NCBI GenBank assembly: GCA_016899975.1
Contig: JACJJN010000003.1
Span: forward strand, 109,720 to 173,719
From: Lacrimispora saccharolytica
GTDB lineage: Bacteria > Bacillota > Clostridia > Lachnospirales > Lachnospiraceae
Direction: 5' to 3'
Length of the DNA: 64,000 bases
Part shown: positions 57,616 through 64,000 of the stretch, piece by piece
How positions within the stretch are numbered: position 1 is the first letter of the stretch
How the letters are laid out: every line of letters begins with the position of its first letter
Notes under the pieces: model-generated
Databases searched by the model: none
Seen by the model: the letters and a program-made list of their open reading frames with translations, nothing else
Told to the model about the DNA's origin: nothing
Translations under genes and position numbers: made by a program

Positions 57616-58612
57616 TTCTTTCCTCCCTCCGGGCCGTCCATATAAAAAATGGGACGCCAACGACAGCAAATACAAGACCAATAGGAGTTTCCGCGGGAGC
57701 ATTAATGGTGCGGGATATTATATCCGCAATAAGCATAAAAAATGCTCCGGCGATCATAGAACATGGAATAATGGACCGGTAGTCTGCCCCAACAAAAAAG
57801 CGGACCACATGGGGCACTAAAAGGCCCACAAAGGATATGGGACCGGCAAGGGCTACGGCGCCCCCTGCCAAAAGGAGGACAACGCCAAGACACAGCGACC
57901 GGGTCCGCTCAATTCTAAGGCCCAGTCCCCGGGCCGCCTCATCCCCTAAGCTTAATAGAGAAATCCTTCTGGATAAAATAACTGCGCATACCAGTCCTGC
58001 CAGGATCACAGGAGCCGCAAAGACCAGCTGGGCGCCTCTGATGCCCGATACACCGCCTGCGGTCCAGAAGGTCAGATCATAGCCGATATTATAAAACATG
58101 GAAATCCCCTGGCTTAAAGATGAAAGAAACAGGCTCACAGCGCTTCCCGCCAGCACAAGGCGCACCGGGTCCAGCTTTTGCCGCTTCAGGCTCATGAGCC
58201 CGTAAACAATGACCATGGCCCCCAAAGCTCCCAAAAAAGATAAAAGCACAGTGCCGGAAAAATTGATCCCGGGAAGAAGAGCCAGACATAAAGCCAGGGC
58301 AAAAGTGGCCCCGGAATTAATCCCTAAAAGCCCGGAATCCGCCAGAGGATTCCGGGTCACGCCCTGCATAATGGCTCCGGCCACAGCAAATGCCGCCCCT
58401 ACCAGCATACAGCCTAAAGTCCTTGGAATCCTCAGCTCATAAGTAATGATCTGCTGCTGGTCCGTCAGATCCGGGGCGGTCAGCGCCTGCCAGATCTTTG
58501 ACACAGGAATATCTGTGCTTCCATAGAGTACAGAAAGCACTGCGGCCGCGACGACGCCAGCGCTTCCTGCCAGCACGAACAAAAGAAACTTCTTTCTTGC
58601 GAAACGACTCAT
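57605..58612 (-). CDS. FecCD-family siderophore permease (first)
   Basis: A 335-residue permease with the same family blocks: LRIPRTLGCMLVGAAFAVAG, LLGINSGATFALAL and SFVGLLVPHVVRFFVGADYR. It overlaps the binding-protein gene by four bases. The two permeases are co-oriented and complete. Confidence 0.92.
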   Translation of the reverse strand: MSRFARKKFLLFVLAGSAGVVAAAVLSVLYGSTDIPVSKIWQALTAPDLTDQQQIITYELRIPRTLGCMLVGAAFAVAGAIMQGVTRNPLADSGLLGINSGATFALALCLALLPGINFSGTVLLSFLGALGAMVIVYGLMSLKRQKLDPVRLVLAGSAVSLFLSSLSQGISMFYNIGYDLTFWTAGGVSGIRGAQLVFAAPVILAGLVCAVILSRRISLLSLGDEAARGLGLRIERTRSLCLGVVLLLAGGAVALAGPISFVGLLVPHVVRFFVGADYRSIIPCSMIAGAFFMLIADIISRTINAPAETPIGLVFAVVGVPFFIWTARREERNVD

Positions 58613-59637
58613 GCTTCCTCCTTAAAGCTTCTGAAAAACTCCAGGAAAATATCCAGCTGAGCGTTTAAGGTAATGGGATCCCGGTGCATAAAGGCCACCT
58701 GCTCATAAGAAAGTACCCGGCCTTCCTTCACCGCGTCCAGACTGTTCCACAGCTGAGAATCCTCCACAAAAGCGCTGTCCGTATCCGCCAAAACACCATA
58801 CAAAATAAAATCTCCCGCGTAATCCGGCAGCGCCTCCAGGGAAACGACTTCATAAGTCGTATCCCCATCCACCATTTCCTCCTGGATCACTTCCGGCGCC
58901 TTTAATTCCCACATATCATACAAAATACTTCCGCCCCGGGCAAAATGGCTTCCCATAACGTAAATTTCCTGAGGCCAAACCTCCACAATAGAAACAGTCC
59001 GGTCACCGACAATCTCCTGGATCTCATCTTTTGTGTCCATAACCCTTTGATTAAAGTCCGCAATATAGGCCTCCGCCTCATCGCTTTTCCCAACCAGGTC
59101 GGCAATATAGCGGAACAGCTCCTCATCGGTGCGCTTTCCGTCCTCAATATAAACTGTGGGCGCTATGGCCGCGTATTTTTCATAATCCGCCTCTGTAATC
59201 GTCACAATAAGGTCCGGCTGGGCCTCAACGATCATTTCCAAAGAGGTCTCTGCGCTGGCCACGTTCATTTCCTGAATCCCGTCTACATAATCCGCCAAAA
59301 AAGGATTAGACAGGGAATAGGGGGAGGCGATCACCGGCTTTACCCCTACGGCAAGAAATTCTCCCAGATAATAGTCGGAAAAGATCACCTGGGGATTTTC
59401 CGGGATCTCCACAGTTCCCTTATCTGTTTCTACGGTGCGCATGCCGCCCTCAGCATCCCCGGCCGCCTGGGTTTCACTTTGGCTGCCGGAAGCTTCCTGA
59501 GCCTGGGTTTCGGTCTGTACCTGAGATTCTGCCCCGCTCCCCGCCTGGGTTGAACCCGTATTTGAACCACAGCCGGCCAAAAGTCCGGCTGCCATAACTG
59601 CTGCGGAAAATAAAGAAATCACTCTGAAATTGCTCAT
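58609..59637 (-). CDS. Siderophore-binding lipoprotein
   Basis: A 342-residue solute-binding protein (FepB/FecB class III). The lipobox LLAGC follows a standard signal peptide; a Ser/Gln/Glu spacer (GSGAESQVQTETQAQEAS) precedes the periplasmic-binding fold, with IFSDYYLGEFLAVGVKPVIA and DLIVTITEADYEK. ATG 59637 has AAAGGAG at proper distance; the in-frame extension to 59709 is rejected. An iron-box dyad lies between it and the divergent AraC gene, so it is probably repressed by iron. Confidence 0.92.
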   Translation of the reverse strand: MSNFRVISLFSAAVMAAGLLAGCGSNTGSTQAGSGAESQVQTETQAQEASGSQSETQAAGDAEGGMRTVETDKGTVEIPENPQVIFSDYYLGEFLAVGVKPVIASPYSLSNPFLADYVDGIQEMNVASAETSLEMIVEAQPDLIVTITEADYEKYAAIAPTVYIEDGKRTDEELFRYIADLVGKSDEAEAYIADFNQRVMDTKDEIQEIVGDRTVSIVEVWPQEIYVMGSHFARGGSILYDMWELKAPEVIQEEMVDGDTTYEVVSLEALPDYAGDFILYGVLADTDSAFVEDSQLWNSLDAVKEGRVLSYEQVAFMHRDPITLNAQLDIFLEFFRSFKEEA

Positions 59638-59715
59638 AAAATTGCTCCTTTCTGGAATCCTGTATATCAATGATCTGCCCAGTCTATGGGCATAAAGATA
59701 CGGACTCACTCCGTA

Positions 59716-59734
59716 CCTGAATCACGTTCTTACG
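59716..59734 (-). repeat. 19-bp fragment of the composite cassette
   Basis: CCTGAATCACGTTCTTACG is the exact complement of CGTAAGAACGTGATTCAGG at 14017-14035. Around it are further short stems (TACGGA/TCCGTA and GCAGCCA/TGGCTGC). It lies in the leader of the siderophore operon. Confidence 0.6.
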
Positions 59735-59806
59735 CAGCCATACAGCAAGTGTCTGGCTGCTGTGTGAACAGTATCCTCCATACTTTTGTTGCTGGCGTTA
59801 TATAAA

Positions 59807-59824
59807 TTAGTTATAGCTAACTAA
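59807..59824. promoter_or_regulatory. DtxR/IdeR-like iron box between the siderophore operon and the AraC gene
   Basis: TTAGTTA-TAGC-TAACTAA is a perfect 7-bp dyad resembling the DtxR-family iron box (consensus TTAGGTTAG-C-CTAACCTAA), not the Fur box. It lies just downstream of the likely operon promoter, as a repressor site would. Confidence 0.65.
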
Positions 59825-59833
59825 CCGGAAAGT

Positions 59834-59862
59834 ATGTTATCATAGACCTGTATAAAATTCAA
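59834..59862 (-). promoter_or_regulatory. Siderophore operon promoter
   Basis: Minus strand: TTGAAT (59862-59857), 17-base spacer, TAACAT (59839-59834), with the iron-box dyad ten bases downstream. Confidence 0.65.
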
Positions 59863-59939
59863 CATATAATCTAAAATGCACCGTTTTGATTTATATTATG
59901 AACCTTTTTGGTTTATCTATCCTGCAAGGAGGGTTAAAA

Positions 59940-60935
59940 ATGTCCTTAAAGACCCATATGAACTTTCAGAAAATGATCTTTAAACAGATGGACTACACAG
60001 AAACGCCTTTGGGACCGGGCTCTCTGTGGCAAAACAGCGCCCACCCGGAAAATGGCTGCTGCTTTGTGTATCACCGTCCGGATGCCTATGTCCTTACCAT
60101 TGGCGATTATAAAATTCCTAAAACATTTCACCTGTCCTTTCACAACGCCGGGCCGATCCTGCGTTTTGGAAGCTTTTATGAAGGCAAGACCCGTTTTCAT
60201 GTGGAAGGGGTTAAAACCCGGTCATCTTCACCGGTAAATTTTATCGTTAAAGAAGAAAATATCAAAGGCGTTCAATACTGGCAGTCCGGCGCTCACTATA
60301 AAGGCATTGAGATCGCCCTCTCCTTTGACTATATTAGTGCCGTGAAAAGCCTGGAGCCTCATACAGAGCTTTTAGGACAGCTCCCTGACAATGTTACCCA
60401 AAACCTGCTTCCATCCCCTGTATCCGCCATTTTATCCCAGCTCTCCTCTTTTCAGGAGCTAAAAAACCTGACTCCGTTAATCCTGGAAGGCATGATCCTC
60501 CAGTGCCTTGGCTTCCTGTCCCAGGCTGCCGCCAAAGGGTATTTTTCTCCTGAAGGGAACCGTCCCGTGATCTATGTGGGCCAAAGGAAGCTTACTTTTA
60601 CTCAGCAGGACTTTCAGGCCATTGAGCAGGTCCGCCAAATGATCCTGAAAAACCCCGAAGCGAATCTGACCATTGCCCAGCTGGGACATAAAGTCTTTCT
60701 CAATGAACAAAAACTAAAGACCGGCTTTCATCTGTGCTATCACACCACTATCGGGGCTTTTATCAAAGACTGCCGCATGGCCAGAGCCTCAGAACTGCTG
60801 GTCCATACCAGCGCCACCATTGAGGAAATCGCCCGGACCTGCGGGTACGGCAGCAGCACCGGCTTTATACGGGCCTTCCGCCAAAAATACCAGATAACGC
60901 CCCTGCGCTTCCGCCAGGAAAAACGGTCCGGGTAA
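59940..60935 (+). CDS. AraC-family regulator of siderophore uptake
   Basis: A 331-residue AraC/XylS protein. The C-terminal ~100 residues have two HTH motifs, with NLTIAQLGHKVFLNEQKLKT and ATIEEIARTCGYGSSTGFIR, then AFRQKYQITPLRFR. The N-terminal domain is of the PchR/YbtA kind. ATG 59940 follows GCAAGGAGGG. Divergence from the siderophore operon suggests it activates uptake when the ferric siderophore is present, like PchR/YbtA; this is inference. Confidence 0.87.
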   Translation: MSLKTHMNFQKMIFKQMDYTETPLGPGSLWQNSAHPENGCCFVYHRPDAYVLTIGDYKIPKTFHLSFHNAGPILRFGSFYEGKTRFHVEGVKTRSSSPVNFIVKEENIKGVQYWQSGAHYKGIEIALSFDYISAVKSLEPHTELLGQLPDNVTQNLLPSPVSAILSQLSSFQELKNLTPLILEGMILQCLGFLSQAAAKGYFSPEGNRPVIYVGQRKLTFTQQDFQAIEQVRQMILKNPEANLTIAQLGHKVFLNEQKLKTGFHLCYHTTIGAFIKDCRMARASELLVHTSATIEEIARTCGYGSSTGFIRAFRQKYQITPLRFRQEKRSG

Positions 60936-61192
60936 ATTTTTTCCGTTCATAGCCTGTGACGTCCCTTTAGGGCATCGGTCCTGACAGATGTTCCTTTAAA
61001 TCGCCTTAGAGCTTTCGATGATCTTAGAGGTTTAAATTATCTTAAGATTTTTATGCTTTTTTTCAGGAACGGTGAGAATAATTTGTGATAAAATGGTTAG
61101 ATGATGCCAGAGTCCAAGCCCTGGCATGATATGACCAGAAATCCGGCCCTGTCTTTTTATTTAGACCGGCCCCAAATGAAAGGAAGGTTTTT

Positions 61193-62311
61193 ATGGGCGA
61201 CTATCCGGTAGTCATCCTTCAGGCTTTTATACTTTTTCCTATTGTTGCCTTTTTATTTACATTGCCTTATGTGGTTTTTAATTATCATAAATACGGATCT
61301 GTTTTAAGTCTGCGCATTATTATCGTTTATTCATTTATCCTTTATTTAATGTGCATTTATTTTCTGGTGATCCTGCCTCTGCCTTCCATCGCCGAAGTTT
61401 CCGCCATGACCGGAGCCCGGATGCAGCTGGTTCCCTTTAAATTTGTGGGAGATATTCTGAGACGGGCCCACATCGTCCCGTCCCAGCCCCGAACCTATAC
61501 AGGGATCTTTAACCCGGCATTTTTCCAGTTTTTATTTAATGTGATCATGACCGTGCCTTTTGGGATTTACTTAAGGTATTACTTTAAATGCCGTTTTCTT
61601 AAAACACTGATCCTGTCTTTTTGCCTGTCCCTGTTTTTTGAGCTGACCCAGCTTTCGGAACTTTACTTTATTTATCCAAGAAGCTACCGGCTTTTTGACG
61701 TAGACGATCTTCTGGCAAATACTTTAGGGGGTGTTTTTGGCTACGCTATCATTTCACCATTTTTAAAAATACTGCCCTCCCGGGAGCGAATCGACAAAGT
61801 CAGCTTCCACCGGGGCCGGCAGGTTTCCCTGACCCGGCGCCTGATTTCCGCCATGTTTGACCTGATCGTTGTTGCCCTTTTAGGCGGCCTGGCCTCAACA
61901 TTTTTAAGGATTTTTCATCTGGACATTCCTCACTTTGGGGCAATGGTCCTGTTCCTTTATTTTTCCCTGGTACCTATGGTATTTAAGGGCCGGACTTTTG
62001 GAAAATTCATTACCAAAACCCGGATCGCATCCTTTAAAAATGTCCGTACCCGCTGGTATCAATATCCCCTGCGGGTGGGAAGCTTTCTGCTGGTCATGTA
62101 TGTGATTCCATGGCTGTTCTACCGGATTCTTATCCCATGGCTTGACAGACGGTCCGCAGCTGCCGCCGGGCTGGCCCTCCTCAGCCTTATGGTTTCCGGC
62201 ATTTACTTTTTCTATTTATTTTTTGCCGCCATTATGGCCGTCCTTCATAAACGGCTTTTTTATGAAAAAATATCCGGCACTCACATTGTCAGTACCATTG
62301 CAAAATTGTAA
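61193..62311 (+). CDS. VanZ-like / RDD-domain membrane protein
   Basis: A 372-residue membrane protein with two modules. The first ~210 residues are VanZ-like (LVPFKFVGDIL, FELTQLSELYFIYPRSYRLFDVDDL and the GGVFGYAI segment). The last ~170 are an RDD domain (RRLISAMFDLIVVALLGG, TFGKFITKTRIASF). VanZ homologues can confer low-level teicoplanin resistance but most have unknown roles. GAAAGGAAGG precedes the ATG. An extended -10 (TGATAAAAT, 61086-61094) lies about 100 bases upstream. Confidence 0.87.
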   Translation: MGDYPVVILQAFILFPIVAFLFTLPYVVFNYHKYGSVLSLRIIIVYSFILYLMCIYFLVILPLPSIAEVSAMTGARMQLVPFKFVGDILRRAHIVPSQPRTYTGIFNPAFFQFLFNVIMTVPFGIYLRYYFKCRFLKTLILSFCLSLFFELTQLSELYFIYPRSYRLFDVDDLLANTLGGVFGYAIISPFLKILPSRERIDKVSFHRGRQVSLTRRLISAMFDLIVVALLGGLASTFLRIFHLDIPHFGAMVLFLYFSLVPMVFKGRTFGKFITKTRIASFKNVRTRWYQYPLRVGSFLLVMYVIPWLFYRILIPWLDRRSAAAAGLALLSLMVSGIYFFYLFFAAIMAVLHKRLFYEKISGTHIVSTIAKL

Positions 62312-62335
62312 ACATGTGCCTGCAAGGTCCAAAAA

Positions 62336-62379
62336 TGCGGCGCTGCATTTCCCGAAATCTCAGGAAATACAGCGCCGCA
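62336..62379. terminator. Hairpin terminator between the VanZ/RDD gene and the GH43 remnant
   Basis: TGCGGCGCTG-c-ATTTCC pairs with GGAAAT-a-CAGCGCCGCA, a 16-bp GC-rich stem between convergent genes with an A-rich flank before and T-containing flank after. Confidence 0.7.
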
Positions 62380-62389
62380 GGTCATTTCA

Positions 62390-63004
62390 TTATTCAAGCT
62401 CTAATCCGTCCCCGGCTTCCTTTAACCGGTAAAAATGGGGACGTTCTTTGTAAAAATCATTGGGATAATGGAGCACATACCGTGCCTCTCCATGAAGATC
62501 CGTAAACATCATGCCGTGGCCGCCATTTTCCGGAAACAGTGGTTTTTCCAGATGGCGCCAGGGGCCTTTAATATCCTCGCTGTCAGAAACAGCCATACCT
62601 ACACTGTAGCCGTGATCTCCCCAGCTGGACCATATAACGATCAGACGGTGATCACCGGTTGTGTAAACCGCAGGCCCATCGGTGAAATATACATCCCCGT
62701 CCATATGAAACTCCTCTTTGGCAAATGGCACCGGCTTGGCCCATGGGGCATCCTTGGCAGAAAACAGCACGGCCGGGTCGCCCACAGCCCGGGTCAGGTC
62801 ACGGGACAGCTCTATCATGCACATGTCTCCGTCCGGCACATCCTCAAAGGAATGGGAAAAGATCAAGTACGGCGTCCCCTGGGGATCCATATATACGGTT
62901 CCGTCAATGCAGGTCCAGCCTTTTGGTGTAACCACATCCTCCGTCAGCGGCACAAAAGGCCCTTCCGGCGGGTAACCGTCATCAAGGATTGTTTTCAACA
63001 TCAC
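62390..63004 (-). pseudogene. GH43-type glycosidase, N-terminal truncation
   Basis: The 204-residue frame matches the C-terminal two-thirds of a five-bladed GH43 enzyme (arabinofuranosidase/xylosidase), with CIDGTVYMDPQGTPYLIFSH, YFTDGPAVYTTGDHRLIVIW and GGHGMMFTDLHGEARYVLHY. The first ~100 residues, including the N-terminal catalytic Asp, are missing. No ribosome-binding site precedes 63004. The region may be left over from an accessory carbohydrate locus. Confidence 0.8.
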
Positions 63005-63063
63005 ATTCAGAAGATCTTTATCTCCGGGGTCATGGTTTTCATGGCCCCGGTTTCACTTATCCA

Positions 63064-63513
63064 TCACCCTTCGATGGAAATATAATTCTTTTTCTCTACA
63101 GCTTTCGCATCCTTCTTAGGAATCGACAGCTTCAGGATACCATCTTCAAACTTTGCGTGGATCTCATCCTGAGTAACACCTTCGCCAACATAAAAGCTTC
63201 TTGAGCAGCTGCCGCTGTATCTTTCCTGACGGATATACTTGCCATCTTTATCTTTCTCGTCCTTATCTAGGCCCTTGTTTGCGGTAATGGTCAGATAACC
63301 ATCCTCCAGCTGAGCGCTGATATTCTCTTTCTTGAATCCCGGAAGATCCACATCCAGCTCATAGGTGCTGTCGGTTTCCTTCACATCGGTCTTCATAATG
63401 TTCTTTGCGTTCTTTCCATACAGAGGATTACGTCTGCCAAAAAATTCTCTTTCAAATGGGAAGTCCATCCAATCATCAAATAAATTTTCTCCAAAAATAC
63501 TAGGCATCAACAT
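63064..63513 (-). CDS. Hsp20 small heat-shock protein
   Basis: A 149-residue small heat-shock protein. The alpha-crystallin domain runs from about residue 40 (DVKETDSTYELDVDLPGFKK) to 130, ending in DGILKLSIPKK. The N-terminal motif IFGENLFDDWMDFPFEREFF is typical of clostridial Hsp20. It is preceded by a CIRCE element, so HrcA probably represses it at normal temperature. Confidence 0.94.
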   Translation of the reverse strand: MLMPSIFGENLFDDWMDFPFEREFFGRRNPLYGKNAKNIMKTDVKETDSTYELDVDLPGFKKENISAQLEDGYLTITANKGLDKDEKDKDGKYIRQERYSGSCSRSFYVGEGVTQDEIHAKFEDGILKLSIPKKDAKAVEKKNYISIEG

Positions 63514-63629
63514 AAGTCATTCCTCCATTCGACTATTTATATACACTTGAATTAAAAACTTCTTTTGGAACCTTTCCGGGAATCTCTATCGATCTCTCTC
63601 TTTTGATCCCCTTCCTTTGTTCTACATGT

Positions 63630-63672
63630 AATATAACACTTATTATTAGCACTGTCAAGAGGTGAGTGCTAA
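63630..63672 (-). promoter_or_regulatory. hsp20 promoter with CIRCE element
   Basis: The CIRCE dyad TTAGCACTG-N9-GAGTGCTAA at 63646-63672 matches the consensus TTAGCACTC-N9-GAGTGCTAA with one mismatch. On the minus strand TTGACA (63658-63653), a 17-base spacer and TATATT (63635-63630) form the promoter, so CIRCE covers the -35 box. Confidence 0.88.
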
Positions 63673-63688
63673 TATTTTGTGAATTTTT

Positions 63689-63717
63689 TGTGAACCCTTG
63701 ATTTTACTGGGTTCACA
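63689..63717. other. Palindrome next to the integrase remnant
   Basis: TGTGAACCC-N11-GGGTTCACA is a perfect 9-bp dyad, followed by T-rich sequence. Nearby GACACCAATTTGACACCAA and TTGGTGTC form further repeats. Such patterns are common at the end of integrases and attachment sites, but no att core could be proved. Confidence 0.4.
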
Positions 63718-63791
63718 GCCTTTATTTTTTCTAATTTTCTGCATTTTCCCGGTTTTGACACCAATTTGACACCAATTTTTTATTTTTGGTG

Positions 63792-63947
63792 TCAGAAATT
63801 TATGGCCATATCATCCAGCCGGGACACCTCTTTTTCAATCCTTGACCGGTCGCCCAGATGATTATATACGTCCATTGTCACGTCAATATGTGCATGTCCC
63901 ATAATATACTGCAAAACCTTTATTGCTAACTTTGCATGCGAGTTACA
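63792..63947 (-). pseudogene. Tyrosine recombinase (integrase) C-terminal remnant
   Basis: Minus strand: VLQYIMGHAHIDVTMDVYNH then LGDRSRIEKEVSRLDDMA and a stop at 63792. IMGHA and MDVYNH are the C-terminal box of Tn916/phage-type integrases, with Y as the nucleophile. Only about 50 residues read cleanly; upstream (to position 64000) the frame has stops. It marks the decayed edge of an integrated element, possibly related to the GH43 remnant. Confidence 0.75.
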
Positions 63948-64000
63948 CTAAAGTTCTGTTTTGAACGTAAAAAGTCGCTTAAAGCCTTATTTTACGCGAT

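Overview
The window looks like chromosome of a spore-forming Lachnospiraceae-type Firmicute (Clostridium cluster XIVa). Evidence seen in the sequence: sporulation and germination genes (SpoVT, SpoIIR, GerA/GerB/GerC-type), T-box leaders on metG and ileS, reverse rubrerythrin next to a PerR-type regulator, a CIRCE-controlled Hsp20, and small families best known from this group (DUF1934, DUF4234, DUF6465, CmpB). No rRNA, tRNA or CRISPR array was recognised.

Layout. 1-0.9 kb: the 5' end of a PHP-domain gene and a decayed transposase. 1-4 kb: a translationally coupled pair of paralogous HTH proteins. 4-8.5 kb: cstA and metG. 8.6-12 kb: two small membrane proteins, a corrinoid adenosyltransferase, two rubrerythrins and perR. 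12-18 kb: a ROK regulator, ksgA and a TPR/acidic/P-loop protein. 18-26.8 kb: glgP, ileS, a D,D-carboxypeptidase and a DEDD exonuclease. 27-33.9 kb: envelope and sporulation genes, murI and a broken ATPase gene. 34-37.4 kb: gerA-gerB-gerC operon. 38-43 kb: gntR, ispE, GNAT, a chromate transporter pair and a MecA-like adaptor. 43.3-45 kb: RelB with a truncated RelE, then fabV. 45-50.3 kb: a compact type IV pilus/type II secretion-like operon with PilT. 50-52 kb: CmpB-like protein and a NodB deacetylase. 52-55.5 kb: a serine hydrolase pseudogene broken by an IS1634-like element with two passenger genes. 55.8-61 kb: a siderophore ABC uptake operon divergent from an AraC regulator, with an iron-box-like dyad between them. 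61-64 kb: a VanZ/RDD membrane protein, a GH43 remnant, hsp20 and an integrase remnant.

The most unusual content lies between the genes. (1) A family of very large palindromes (12395-12655, 17772-18193, 37623-37968 and a half copy at 52195-52243) shares a conserved three-way-junction core. Its long outer arms differ between copies yet stay complementary within each copy. (2) Two composite cassettes of about 133 bp made of nested palindromes (13977-14110, 42815-42947) show the same pattern of fixed core and covarying arm. (3) A 27-30 bp palindrome of the form GTAACnGTTCAG-n4-CTGAACnGTTAC occurs about nine times, twice supplying a gene's stop codon. (4) A 135-bp two-hairpin repeat occurs at 5851-5985 and 23975-24109, the second copy inside the ileS leader. 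The covarying palindrome families are the best candidate here for an undescribed structured-RNA or mobile-hairpin system.

All product calls come from reading motifs and recalled family features. No database search was possible.
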